Source of the DNA: Burkholderia puraquae
GTDB lineage: Bacteria > Pseudomonadota > Gammaproteobacteria > Burkholderiales > Burkholderiaceae
Assembly (NCBI RefSeq): GCF_002099195.1
Contig: NZ_NBYX01000004.1
Location: forward strand, 248,064 to 312,063
Direction of reading: 5' to 3'
Length of the DNA: 64,000 nucleotides
The notes beneath the pieces were generated by a model. It had not been told where the DNA came from and made no database searches. It saw only the letters and a list, made by a program, of their open reading frames with translations. Of this stretch, positions 1-8,738 are shown piece by piece. Position 1 is the stretch's first letter, and every line of letters starts with the position of its first letter. The translations under genes and the position numbers were made by a program.

Positions 1-32
1 CCAATGAGGCGCCGCGCGTTTTTCAGGTAAAG

Positions 33-78
33 TATCTCGACATCAAGATAAGTGCTGATTTATCTCGACGTCAAGATA
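33..78. promoter_or_regulatory. Tandem pseudo-palindromic operator, probably for the adjacent MarR regulator
   Basis: Two 18-bp near-identical dyads are visible: TATCTCGACATCAAGATA at 33-50 and TATCTCGACGTCAAGATA at 61-78. Each reads almost the same on both strands (TATCTYGA..TCRAGATA). Their starts are 28 bp apart. They sit directly upstream of a MarR-family gene, and MarR dimers typically bind 16-20 bp dyads in their own promoter. Binding by this particular protein is an inference. A divergent gene left of the window may share the sites. Confidence 0.7.
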
Positions 79-100
79 ACTGGTGAGCCGAGGAGGGTTA

Positions 101-616
101 ATGGATCGAGCCGCGCATGCGCTCGCGCAATGGCGCGCCGAGCGTCCGGATCTCGACGCGTCGTCGATGGTGGTGATGGGACGGCTGCAGGAAGCCGCGC
201 TCGTGATCGCGCGCGACCGTCTCAATCCGCTGTTTGCGCGCTATGGGATGCAGCCGGGCGAATTCGACGTGCTCGCGACGCTGCGGCGCGGCGGGGCGCC
301 GTTCGCGCTGACGCCGACGGCGCTGTACGACGCGCTGATGATGTCGTCGGGCGGGATGACCGCGCGCATCGACCGGCTGCAGAAAGCCGGCTGGGTCGAG
401 CGCCGGCCGAACCCGGCCGACGGGCGTGGCACGCTCGTCGCGCTGACGGATGCCGGCCGCGCGCTGATCGACGAAGCGGTCGTCGCGCACATCGACAATC
501 AGCGCGCGCTGCTGGCCGTGCTGTCGGATGCGGAGCAAGCGCAGTTGTCGGATCTGCTGGGAAAGCTGCTGGCGGGGCTGGAAGGCGGGGCGGCGGAAGG
601 GGCGGACGGCAAGTAG
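101..616 (+). CDS. MarR family transcriptional regulator
   Basis: A 171-residue winged-helix regulator. The DNA-binding region spans roughly residues 50-115, with a recognition-helix segment around SSGGMTARIDRLQKAGWVER followed by the wing NPADGRGTLVALT. The ATG at 101 is preferred because AGGAGG lies at 91-96; an upstream in-frame GTG at 83 has no comparable ribosome site. MarR proteins are usually dimeric repressors relieved by phenolic or aromatic ligands or by oxidants. No conserved redox cysteine is seen, so a small-molecule ligand is more likely. The tandem operator immediately upstream suggests autoregulation. The target operon may lie divergently beyond the left edge of the window. 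Confidence 0.9.
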   Translation: MDRAAHALAQWRAERPDLDASSMVVMGRLQEAALVIARDRLNPLFARYGMQPGEFDVLATLRRGGAPFALTPTALYDALMMSSGGMTARIDRLQKAGWVERRPNPADGRGTLVALTDAGRALIDEAVVAHIDNQRALLAVLSDAEQAQLSDLLGKLLAGLEGGAAEGADGK

Positions 617-1294
617 CGCCGCCGGAGGCGTGATGCAAACGCACGCGGCGGGCAAAAGAATTTTTCGTGAATTTCCGTGGACGTCGCTTGCCGACTCGGA
701 GCGGCCGGTCGCGTTGCTCCGAAACGGACGTCCAAAGTTTGAACGAGTCCTGTCATTTCCTGGGAAGGTAGAGAGCCAATGCAATTGCGCCTCCCCCCTG
801 ACACGAAAAGGCCACAGTAGGACAAGGCAGGAAAGCATCGACTTCGCGTCCGTCGATCCGATACGTGAGTTGCCACTTGCGTTTTTCGAGGGTGGTTCCG
901 GCAGAAAGGTCGCGTCGTAATGAATGGTCGGCAGCCGGCCCTGGTTGAATCCATGGCTCACAAATCAGCCGGATTCGCACGCGCGAGAATCGCAGCATGG
1001 ACGTTCAGTCATGGATTTTGAAATCCTGCTATCGAGCGCGCGTAAAAAAACGTTTCAATGGCGAAACGTGTCGACGGGGCGCCCATGGTCAGCGTGTAAT
1101 GTCTGAGTGCCGCCTGGAGTCGAATTGGATTCGATCGACAATCGCGTACCTGGATACCGGACTTCGAAAGTAGGTGATTTCGCCAACATACAGGGTTGGG
1201 AAAATGGAACATAACTTATAAGAATGACCGCGGGAAATACTCAGACACTGCGATTGCGATTGATCTGAAGTATTCACTGGTACAGGCACCTAAA
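617..1294. other. Gene-poor stretch with reduced GC
   Basis: About 680 bases without a supportable gene. The segment from about 640 to 1300 is clearly richer in A+T than its surroundings, with A/T runs such as the AAAAAA near 1045. Short open frames exist on both strands, but none has a Burkholderia-like codon pattern or a recognisable domain. It may be decayed or horizontally acquired DNA linked to the following lower-GC lipoprotein gene. Confidence 0.6.
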
Positions 1295-2425
1295 ATGATT
1301 CGAAGAATCTTGCTCTGTAGCTGGATATGTTTCGCATTTCACGCTGTCGGGTGCATGGCGGAGACGACTGACCCCGATGCGGCGCAGAGGCTCGCCCAGC
1401 TTAAGGAAGGCCGATTTGCCGAGCTGGATCATGCGCTGAATGCCGTTCAGCAGGCATTCGAGCACGGCTCGATCAGCGACGAGCGGGTGGTCGAGGCATT
1501 TCGTGCGCTTTACTTCGCCGACCCCGACCTGGAACCAAGGTTCGACCAGTGGGTTGCGCGGTTTCCGCAGTCATATGCGGCGTTGTTAGCGCGCGGAATG
1601 TACTACGAGGCAATGGGATGGGTCAGGCGCGGCACCGCATATGCTCGGAGTACCAGCGAGCAACAGTTCGCGGGAATGAGGGCCTATCACAGCATGGCTC
1701 TCCGCGATCTATCGAAGTCTACTGGATTGACTGCAAAGCCCACCGTGTCATATATGGAGGAGATCGAGATCTGGAAGGCGCTTGCTGGTACGAACAAGGA
1801 AAGCCGCGAACTGCTCGACCAGTCCATCAAAAAGGATCCCGGCAACATAGTGGTCAGGCGCACCTATCTCATTTCGATACAGACACGATGGGGCGGGAGC
1901 CCTAGACGGATGGCGGACTTTGTCGACGAGTGTCGGCGGTTCCCCCTGCCGGCAACGGCGCTACGAGAGTTCGACGCGATGGTCATTGCAGATAAAGGCT
2001 GGGTCATGTACCGCGACAGGGATGATCCCGGTGCAGAAAAGGCTTACGCCCAGGCGCTCGCATTGATGCCGAACGACCGCGACATGCTGACACAAATGAG
2101 CAACGTACTCATCCACGAGCGCAAGTACGAGCAAGCAGTTGAACCTTTGTCGAAGCTGATCAGCATGAACCCGAATAACAGTTACGCCCTTTCAAAAAGG
2201 GGCGCCATTTATCAAGGCATGAAACAGCCCGAACGAGCGATTAAAGACTACGAAAAGGCCGCCGAGCTGGGTGATGATTTCTCCGAAAATGAATTGGGCA
2301 AGTTCTATTGGTTTGGAATTTCAGTGCCCCGTGACAAGGAGCGTGCGATCAAGTTGTTTCGCCGCGCCGCAGAACAAGGTAATAGAGATGCCGAAAAAAA
2401 TCTTGCGTGGGCATTGCAGGGATAG
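1295..2425 (+). CDS. Sel1/TPR-repeat putative lipoprotein
   Basis: A protein of 376 residues with an N-terminal hydrophobic export signal ending in AVGC, a plausible but weak lipobox. The C-terminal third carries helical repeats. A TPR-like segment (AQALALMPNDRDMLTQMSNV) is followed by NPNNSYALSKRGAIYQGM and a Sel1-like unit (ERAIKLFRRAAEQGNRDAEK). Such repeats mediate protein-protein contacts; no catalytic motif is seen. The ATG at 1295 begins exactly at the signal peptide; an in-frame start at 1196 would bury the signal behind 33 residues and is rejected. GC content is lower than in neighbouring genes, suggesting recent acquisition. The product should be periplasmic or membrane-anchored. 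Confidence 0.75.
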   Translation: MIRRILLCSWICFAFHAVGCMAETTDPDAAQRLAQLKEGRFAELDHALNAVQQAFEHGSISDERVVEAFRALYFADPDLEPRFDQWVARFPQSYAALLARGMYYEAMGWVRRGTAYARSTSEQQFAGMRAYHSMALRDLSKSTGLTAKPTVSYMEEIEIWKALAGTNKESRELLDQSIKKDPGNIVVRRTYLISIQTRWGGSPRRMADFVDECRRFPLPATALREFDAMVIADKGWVMYRDRDDPGAEKAYAQALALMPNDRDMLTQMSNVLIHERKYEQAVEPLSKLISMNPNNSYALSKRGAIYQGMKQPERAIKDYEKAAELGDDFSENELGKFYWFGISVPRDKERAIKLFRRAAEQGNRDAEKNLAWALQG

Positions 2426-2522
2426 CGAAATACTGCTCACGTGGAAGCAGTCATGCGCGGAAAATGGCTCCGGATTCCGTGCGACTGTCCGCAAAATCGG
2501 ATGGTGGCGATGATCCCCATAA

Positions 2523-2545
2523 GCCCGCCGCGCAATGCGGCGGGC
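2523..2545. terminator. Bidirectional terminator hairpin
   Basis: GCCCGCCGC, loop GCAAT, GCGGCGGGC form a perfect 9-bp stem between the convergent ends of the Sel1 lipoprotein gene and the GST gene. There is no long T-run. Confidence 0.6.
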
Positions 2546-2594
2546 GGCGCAAGTCACGGGCCGCAGCCCGCACAGCACACGCCCGCGCAGCCGG

Positions 2595-3299
2595 TCAGCC
2601 CCGTGCCGGAATATTGAGCCCGCGCGCAACAGCCGGACGCGCAACGAACGCGTCGAGTACCCGTGCGACGTTCCGGAATTCGCTGAAGCCGACGAGATCG
2701 CCCGCTTCGTAGAAGCCGACGAGGTTGCGCACCCACGGGAAGATCGCGATGTCGGCGATCGTATAGGTATCGCCCATCACCCACTGGCGGTTCGCGAGAT
2801 GCGCGTCGAGCACGCCGAGCAGGCGCTTCGACTCGTCGACGTAGCGGTCGCGCGGGCGCTTGTCCTCGTAATCGCGGCCGGCGAACTTGTGGAAGAAGCC
2901 GACCTGGCCGAACATCGGCCCGATGCCGCCCATCTGGAACATCACCCACTGGATCGTCTCGTAGCGGCCCGCGAGATCCTTCGGGATCAACTGGCCCGTC
3001 TTGTCCGCGAGATAGATCAGGATCGCGCCCGATTCGAACAGCGGCAGCGGCTTGCCGTCCGGGCCGTTCGGATCGATGATCGCCGGGATCTTGTTGTTCG
3101 GATTCAGCGACAGGAACGCGGGCGAGAGCTGGTCGTTCGTGTCGAAGCGCACGAGGTGCGGCTCGTACGGCAGGCCGGTTTCCTCGAGCATGATCGACAC
3201 CTTGACGCCGTTCGGCGTCGGCAGCGAGTAGAGCTGGAGACGGTCGGGATGCTGGGCCGGCCACTTTTGCGTGATCGGGAAGGCGGACAGGTCGGGCAT
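2595..3299 (-). CDS. Glutathione S-transferase family protein (Nu-class / YfcG-YghU type)
   Basis: A 234-residue two-domain GST. The N-terminal thioredoxin-like half has the signature TPNGVKVSIMLEETGLPYE followed by NPNNKIPAI and FESGAILIYLA, which place the GSH-binding cis-Pro and the ES motif. The C-terminal helical half contains GDTYTIADIAIFPW. These features match the Nu-class enzymes that act as GSH-dependent disulfide reductases or peroxidases. The start at 3299 is the first Met of the conserved domain. The gene is downstream of, and on the same strand as, the porin, but separated by about 180 bases, so it is probably transcribed separately. Substrate is unknown. Confidence 0.9.
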   Translation of the reverse strand: MPDLSAFPITQKWPAQHPDRLQLYSLPTPNGVKVSIMLEETGLPYEPHLVRFDTNDQLSPAFLSLNPNNKIPAIIDPNGPDGKPLPLFESGAILIYLADKTGQLIPKDLAGRYETIQWVMFQMGGIGPMFGQVGFFHKFAGRDYEDKRPRDRYVDESKRLLGVLDAHLANRQWVMGDTYTIADIAIFPWVRNLVGFYEAGDLVGFSEFRNVARVLDAFVARPAVARGLNIPARG

Positions 3300-3481
3300 G
3301 AAGGTTCGCTCGTCGAAGTGAATGTTCCGCGCTCCGTCCAGGCTGCCGCACTCGCCACGGTCGACGGCGCGGCGGCGGGGCGGAGCGCGCCGAAAACGCC
3401 CACTGTAGCCGATCCCGCGGATCGATGCAGGCGGTGGCCGCGCGCGACCGCCGCTGTATCGCCAGGCATCGCCGGCAGCCG

Positions 3482-4606
3482 TCAGAAGTTGTGCCGCAGC
3501 CCGACCATCGCGGCCGTCGTGCCGACGCCCGGCGCGACCGGCTGCCCGTACACGAGCATCTGGTTCATCGTGCCGCGGTTGTTCACGTGGCCGACCTGCG
3601 CATAGACCATCGTCCGCTTCGACAGGCTGTAGTCGGCCGCGAGCACGACCGCCGTCGACCGGTTCTCCGAACGATTGCGGTCTTTCAGGTAATACACGGC
3701 GGACGTGACCTGCAGCGCGGGCGTGAAGCGATAGCCGACGCCGGCCGACAGCATGTCGAGGTTCACCTTGTCCGCATGCGACGGATTCCGGCCATTGCCG
3801 TACGACGCCGACACCGAGAAATCGCGGATCGTGTATTTCGCGCCGACGTAGATAAATCGGTTGTTGTCGACGCCGGTCGGGGCGACGCCCGGCGCCGGGC
3901 TCGTGTCGTGCCCGTTGTAGTAGACGGCCGAGGCGTTCAGCCCATAGTTCGCATACCTGAGCACGACCGATTCGCGCGTGCCGCCCTGGAACTGTCCGGC
4001 GACGCCGCCCGGCGCGTATTCGAGCGCAATCGACGCGCCCGCGAAGATCGGCGACTGGTAGACGAGCGCATTGCTGTCGTACAGCGCGCCGATCGCTGCG
4101 TTGGTGCTGGTCCCCGACCAGCCGGCCGCCGTGTTCAGGCCGAGCCAGGCGATCAGCACGCTGCCGAAGAACTGCGCGTTGCGCACGTCGGTGTCGGCCA
4201 TCGCGTAGATCATCGGCACGATCTGGCGGCCGGCCGTGACCGAGCCGAACGGGCCCGACACGCCGAGCGACGCGACCTGGTTGAAGATCGCGACGGCACC
4301 CGGCGTATCGCTCAGCTGCAGCTTGCCGGTGCCGCTGTCGAACGAGCCCTGCAGCTTGAAGTTGACCTTGTAGCCGCCGCCGATGTCCTCGCTGCCCTTG
4401 ATGCCCCAGAAGCTCGAGTAGATGCCGCCGTCCTTCATGCGGAACACCTTGCCCGTATTCGGCGCGGTCGGGCTGAACGACGCCGCCGACGTGCTCTGGT
4501 ACAGCAGGCCCGAGTCGATCACGCCGTAGAGCGTGACGGAGGATTGCGCGTGCACGAGCGCCGAGCAGCCGGCAAGCGCCGCGAGCGCGGCCAGTTTCGT
4601 CTTCAT
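3482..4606 (-). CDS. Gram-negative porin (OmpC-like trimeric porin)
   Basis: A 374-residue outer-membrane porin. The signal peptide is followed by the mature N-terminus SSVTLYGVIDSGLLYQS, the usual start of betaproteobacterial porins. The sequence has alternating aromatic beta strands and ends with the C-terminal phenylalanine signature (VGLRHNF) recognised by the BAM complex. Length is typical for a 16-stranded trimeric porin. It provides passive diffusion of small solutes. It follows the MalT-like regulator gene on the same strand with about 220 bases between, including a GC-rich hairpin, so it probably has its own promoter. The selectivity cannot be told from sequence. Confidence 0.95.
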   Translation of the reverse strand: MKTKLAALAALAGCSALVHAQSSVTLYGVIDSGLLYQSTSAASFSPTAPNTGKVFRMKDGGIYSSFWGIKGSEDIGGGYKVNFKLQGSFDSGTGKLQLSDTPGAVAIFNQVASLGVSGPFGSVTAGRQIVPMIYAMADTDVRNAQFFGSVLIAWLGLNTAAGWSGTSTNAAIGALYDSNALVYQSPIFAGASIALEYAPGGVAGQFQGGTRESVVLRYANYGLNASAVYYNGHDTSPAPGVAPTGVDNNRFIYVGAKYTIRDFSVSASYGNGRNPSHADKVNLDMLSAGVGYRFTPALQVTSAVYYLKDRNRSENRSTAVVLAADYSLSKRTMVYAQVGHVNNRGTMNQMLVYGQPVAPGVGTTAAMVGLRHNF

Positions 4607-4747
4607 GGAGTCTCCAGGGTCGTATTGGACCGGACGGGATCGAGCCCGTCCGGGTGAAGCGGGGAAGCATCGAGGCTGGCGGGAAGGCGTGACCTGCATC
4701 GCCCGTGCGAGCCGTGCGGAAAGACTACGCAACGGCGGGCGGCCGCT

Positions 4748-4766
4748 CCCCCCCATGCGCGGGGGG
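4748..4766 (-). terminator. GC-only hairpin after the LuxR/MalT-like gene
   Basis: A run of seven C (4748-4754) and a run of six G (4761-4766) pair around a short loop in the gap between the regulator and the porin. It lacks a clear U-tract, so attenuation or termination is only suggested. Confidence 0.35.
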
Positions 4767-4828
4767 CAGGGTTGCGGAGAATCGGCGGGAGGCGGGCGCG
4801 CCGGCACGCCCGATTGGCGGAACCGGCG

Positions 4829-7531
4829 TTACGGCGCGCTTTCGAGCAGGCCGAGCACCAGCGCGCGGCGTACCGCATGCTTGCGCGAACTGGCGTCGAG
4901 CTTGCCGAACAGGTTCTTCAGGTGCCACTTCACGGTTTCCTCGCCGACGGCGAGCGCCACCGCGATCTCCTTGTTCGACAGGTTGCGTGCGAGCAGCTCG
5001 AGAATCGCGCGCTCCTTCGGCGTCAGCACGACGCTCGGCACCGCGCGCGGGCTGGCCGCGGCGCGCGGGGCGGGCGGCACGATGCGCGGCTGCGGCAGCG
5101 CGTGCCGCGCGGGGCCGGTGCCCGCGGCCGCTTCGTCGCCGGCGCGGCGTGCCCAGTCGGCGATGGCCGGATGCGCGTCGGCGAGCGTGCGCGTCAGCCC
5201 GAACAGGTCCGCGAGGTTCATCGCCTCGTCGAGCAGCGCGCGGCCGCCGCCGCCCGACTGTTCGAGCGCGAACGCGCTGAGCGCCATGATCTCGATGCGC
5301 GCCTGCCCCATGTTCATTTCGCGGGCCAGCACCGCTGCTTCGTCGAGCGCGGCGCTCGCGTCGTCCCAGCGGCGGGCGGCCAGTGCCGCGCCCGCGTGTG
5401 CGGTCGCCTGCAGCAGCACGACGGGGCGCCGCCACAACGGCCCGTGCGACGGAAATTCGGCTGCAGCGATCGCATCGATCCGCTCGACGAGCGCATGGCA
5501 GGTTGCCTCGCGATAGCGCGCCGCATGAATGCGCACCTGCTCAGCGAGACTCGCCACCGACAGCCGCGGCAGGCGGCGCGCGACGCCCATCGCGTCGAGC
5601 GCCTCGAGCAGGTCGATCGCGCGATGCTCGACGCCGCGCAGCAGCGCGATGCGCGCGGCGGTGCAATAGCCGAGCAGCACGGTATCGGGCGTGCCCGAGT
5701 GTTCGAGCACATCGAGCCGGTTCGCGAGCAGCGCGGCGGCCTGGTCGACGCGGTCGGCCTCGTACGCGAGCGCCGCGCACATCGCCGCGAGCATGCAGGT
5801 GAGTGGATGGCGGCGCCCGAGATCGGCTTCCGCGCGTGCCAGCGCCGGCGACAGCGCGTCGTCGGCGAGCCGGACCTGGCCTTCGCGCAGGTAGCTCAGG
5901 CCCGTGATCAGCTCGCCCCAGCGCGCGACATAGCCGAACCCGGCCGCCGTCTCGCCGCGCGGCGCGGCGTGCTGGAAGCGGCGCGCCTGCGCCGGTTCGC
6001 CGACGATGATCGCGCGCGCCGACAGCCGGTTCGCGTGCATCTGCGCGAGCCACGTCGCCGCGGGCGGCGTGAAGTCGGCCCACGGTTCGAACAGCTCGAC
6101 GAAGCGGTCGATTTCGTCGGCGTAATACGCGGCCGCGCTGAGGATCAGCGCGCATTCGTAGCGCATCGCCGCAGGCGTGCCGGTATCCGCGAGGATGCCC
6201 GCGATCTGGCGCCGCGCCTCGACATGGCGCTCGCCGAGCGCCAGCGCCCATGCCACCGCGACGCGCAGCGTCGGACGCTTGTCGAGTTCCGCATCGGGCA
6301 GCAGCGCGAGCCAGTCGAGCACGTCGTTGATGCGGCCCTGCTTGATCGCGTCCTCGAGACAGCGCTGCGCGAGCGCATACGCCACCTCGAACTGGCCGGC
6401 CGCATACGCGTGGCGGGCGGCTTCCGCGGTCATCCCGTGTGCGTCGAGCCAGGCGGCCGCACGCGCGTGCAGCGCGCTGCGCTCGGCGTCGGGGCCCGCG
6501 GCCAGGCGGTCGCGCAGCGTGTCGCGCACGAGCGGATGAAGCCGGCACCAGTCCGAATCGTCCGACGCAATGAACAGCGGCGTGTCGCGTGCGAGCCGCG
6601 CGAGACGGTCGGGCGCGTCCGCATCGTCGAGCAGCGCGGCGCACAGCGACGGATGCAGGCGATCGGCGACGCTCGTGCGGGTCAGGAATGCCGTGTCGTC
6701 GGCCGACAGGTTCGTGAGCAGCAGTTCGACGAGGCGGTCGCGCGTGCCGTCCACGCGGGCGGCGAGCGCGTCGACCGCCTGGCGCGGGTCGGTCGAGCGC
6801 GCCATCGCGGCCATCGCGAGCTGCAGGCCGAGCGGCCAGCCGTCGACGCGTTCGAACAGCCGCGCGCACGCGTCGGCGTCGACCCGCTGCGCAAAGCGCG
6901 CGCTGACCAGCGCGATCGTCTCGTCGAGCGTGAAACGCAGCCAGTCGGGGCCCGCGAGCGTGCATTGCCCGCCGGCGAGCAGATCGCCGGCCACGTGATC
7001 GAGCCCGCGCCGCGCGGCGACGACGACATGCAGGTTTTGCGGCGCGTTGTGCAGCACGTAGGTCAGCGCATCGAGGCCGGCCGGCGGCAGCCGCTCCGCA
7101 TCGTCGACGATCAGGAGCGCATCGATCGACAGTTGCGCGACCTCGGCCAGCCACGCGGTCACGCCCTCCAGCGCACGCGCCGCGTCGGCCGCGCCGACCG
7201 GGATCAGGCGCCCGAAGCCGGGCCGCGCGCAGCCGGTTCGCACCGCCTGCACGAGCCCCTGCAGCAACCGCGCGGCATCGTCGCGCTCGTCGGCCGACAG
7301 CCACACGACCGCGCGGCCGAGTGCGAGGGTTTCGCGGCGCCATTGCGCGAGCAGCGACGTCTTGCCGTAACCGGCCGGCGCCTGCACGAGCGTGACCGGC
7401 CGGCCGTCGAAAGCGGGCGCGGCGAGGCTCAGCCGCGCGCGGGCCAGCAACTGCGCCGGCACGCGCGGCGCGGTCGTCTTCAGGACCAGTTCGGTGGGAG
7501 GCGCGTCGGCGCGATCGGGTGGGTGGGCCAT
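4829..7531 (-). CDS. MalT-like LuxR family ATP-dependent transcriptional regulator
   Basis: A large regulator of 900 residues with STAND/LAL architecture. The N-terminus holds a nucleotide-binding module with a Walker A-type loop (QAPAGYGKTSLL) and a Walker B strand (DALLIVDDAERL). A long alpha-helical, TPR-like middle follows. The C-terminal LuxR helix-turn-helix is LTPKERAILELLARNLSNKE through VKWHLKNLFGKL. MalT-type proteins oligomerise on ATP plus an inducer and activate nearby operons. It is divergent from the Usp/quinone-reductase/BKACE cluster, which makes that cluster the likely target. The start at 7531 is the Met just before the conserved module; the open frame continues far upstream but without coding character. 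Inducer unknown. Confidence 0.9.
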   Translation of the reverse strand: MAHPPDRADAPPTELVLKTTAPRVPAQLLARARLSLAAPAFDGRPVTLVQAPAGYGKTSLLAQWRRETLALGRAVVWLSADERDDAARLLQGLVQAVRTGCARPGFGRLIPVGAADAARALEGVTAWLAEVAQLSIDALLIVDDAERLPPAGLDALTYVLHNAPQNLHVVVAARRGLDHVAGDLLAGGQCTLAGPDWLRFTLDETIALVSARFAQRVDADACARLFERVDGWPLGLQLAMAAMARSTDPRQAVDALAARVDGTRDRLVELLLTNLSADDTAFLTRTSVADRLHPSLCAALLDDADAPDRLARLARDTPLFIASDDSDWCRLHPLVRDTLRDRLAAGPDAERSALHARAAAWLDAHGMTAEAARHAYAAGQFEVAYALAQRCLEDAIKQGRINDVLDWLALLPDAELDKRPTLRVAVAWALALGERHVEARRQIAGILADTGTPAAMRYECALILSAAAYYADEIDRFVELFEPWADFTPPAATWLAQMHANRLSARAIIVGEPAQARRFQHAAPRGETAAGFGYVARWGELITGLSYLREGQVRLADDALSPALARAEADLGRRHPLTCMLAAMCAALAYEADRVDQAAALLANRLDVLEHSGTPDTVLLGYCTAARIALLRGVEHRAIDLLEALDAMGVARRLPRLSVASLAEQVRIHAARYREATCHALVERIDAIAAAEFPSHGPLWRRPVVLLQATAHAGAALAARRWDDASAALDEAAVLAREMNMGQARIEIMALSAFALEQSGGGGRALLDEAMNLADLFGLTRTLADAHPAIADWARRAGDEAAAGTGPARHALPQPRIVPPAPRAAASPRAVPSVVLTPKERAILELLARNLSNKEIAVALAVGEETVKWHLKNLFGKLDASSRKHAVRRALVLGLLESAP

Positions 7532-7708
7532 CGGGGCAGCAGTCGGAATCCGGCGGTGCCGTGCAGGCCAGCGTCCGGGGTGGGTGTGGGGGGAAGGATC
7601 GGTCGAACCGCATTCGCGCGTCAATCCCCCCCGCGACGAGTGGGGCCGCACCGGCACCGCATCGATAGCATGGGTTCCGATGCATGACGAACGCAATGAG
7701 GAGGGGCC

Positions 7709-7759
7709 ATGAACATCGTATCGACCGGCACGCGGCGCAGCACGCCGCTCGCCGGATAA
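7709..7759 (+). CDS. Possible 16-codon leader peptide
   Basis: A very short frame (MNIVSTGTRRSTPLAG, TAA at 7757) has a strong ribosome site, GAGGAGGGG, ending four bases before its ATG. It stops 13 bases upstream of the stress-protein gene. It could be a leader peptide coupling translation to the next gene, or a remnant of an alternative N-terminus. The only support is the ribosome site and the position. Confidence 0.3.
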   Translation: MNIVSTGTRRSTPLAG

Positions 7760-7772
7760 GCGGAGCGGCACG

Positions 7773-8720
7773 ATGTACCGCCATCTGCTCGTGACGGTCG
7801 ACGGCACGCCCGGCGGCATCGACGCGATCGGCCATGCGCTCGAACTGGCGCGTGCGGTCGGCGCCCGGGTCACGTTCGTGCTGCCCGGCGCCGCGCCGGA
7901 CTCGCGTTTATCCGGAGCGCGGCTGCCGGAGCACGGTGCGAAAGTGGAAGCCGCCGCGCGGGCGCAGGGGCTGTCCCATGCGATCGCGGGGGCCGGCCAT
8001 CCGGGGGCCGGCCATCCGGCGGCCGCCGACGCAGCGCCCGGCGCGCTGGCGGCCGCGCTCGGCTGCGACCTGATCGGCGTCGCAGCGCTGCCGCACGATG
8101 CCGATGCGGCGGCCTGCGCGCAACGGCAGCACCTGCTCGCGACGAGCGGCGTGCCGGTGCTCGTGTGCACGTCGCGGCGATCGCCTGCCGAGGCGCGCGT
8201 GATGGCGCGTTGCCTCGATGCGCATCGCGCAGTCGGCGGGTTGCTGCATGCGCTGATGGCGGCCGGCGCGGACGCGGGCGCAGTCGCGCCGCAGCGGCAA
8301 GCGGCCGGCGCGCAGGGTGCGCCGGCATCGCTCGCCGCCCTGCAGCGTGCCCGTGCCGGCTCGGCCATCGAAGCGCGCCTGTTCGCGGTATTGCGCGTCC
8401 GGGCGGAGTGCGTCGCGGCCGAACTGGACGAACTCGACCGCCAGCGGCAGCGCGACGCGCAAGCGCTCGATGCGCTTGCCCGGATCGCCGCGGACGGGTT
8501 GCCGTCGGCCGCCTTCGACACGGCGCTCGCCCGCTATGCGCACGGCGCGTTCGAGCAGATGGGGCGGATGGAAGGCGTGATTTTCCCGGCCGCGCGGCGC
8601 TACCTGGGCGACGCGGACTGGGCCGGGCTGGATGAATTGCTGGCGGACGGCGCAGCCGCGACACCGCCACGCGCGAACGAACCGAACGAACCCGACGATG
8701 CGCGACGCGCATCCGACTGA
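7773..8720 (+). CDS. Universal stress protein domain fused to a degenerate hemerythrin-like domain
   Basis: A protein of 315 residues. Residues 1-130 are UspA-like (MYRHLLVTVDGTPGG; GVPVLVCTS) but lack the glycine-rich ATP-binding loop of ATP-type Usp. Residues about 145-300 have the pattern of a hemerythrin HHE domain: an initial DAHRAVGGLLHALM, then FEQMGRMEGVIFPAARRYLG and DWAGLDELL. In a working HHE domain the last part reads H..xEE..FP; here the histidine is Gln and the first Glu is Met, and no HHxxEE-like pair is seen in the middle. The iron site therefore looks lost. It opens a plus-strand cluster and may act as a stress or redox adaptor. Domain assignment of the C-terminal half is by pattern only. 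Confidence 0.75.
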   Translation: MYRHLLVTVDGTPGGIDAIGHALELARAVGARVTFVLPGAAPDSRLSGARLPEHGAKVEAAARAQGLSHAIAGAGHPGAGHPAAADAAPGALAAALGCDLIGVAALPHDADAAACAQRQHLLATSGVPVLVCTSRRSPAEARVMARCLDAHRAVGGLLHALMAAGADAGAVAPQRQAAGAQGAPASLAALQRARAGSAIEARLFAVLRVRAECVAAELDELDRQRQRDAQALDALARIAADGLPSAAFDTALARYAHGAFEQMGRMEGVIFPAARRYLGDADWAGLDELLADGAAATPPRANEPNEPDDARRASD

Positions 8721-8738
8721 CACCATACGGAGAACAAG

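Noticed and set aside
753..998. Minus-strand 81-codon frame in the lower-GC gap
   Set aside because: Part of it looks faintly protein-like, but there is no ribosome site, no family match by eye and no conserved motif; recorded only as possible decayed DNA.
2535..4657. Long plus-strand frames opposite the GST and porin genes
   Set aside because: Antisense to genes with clear family signatures; composition is that of a shadow frame.
4772..7687. A 971-codon plus-strand frame opposite the MalT-like gene
   Set aside because: Antisense to a regulator with intact Walker and HTH motifs; Arg-rich low-complexity protein with no domain.
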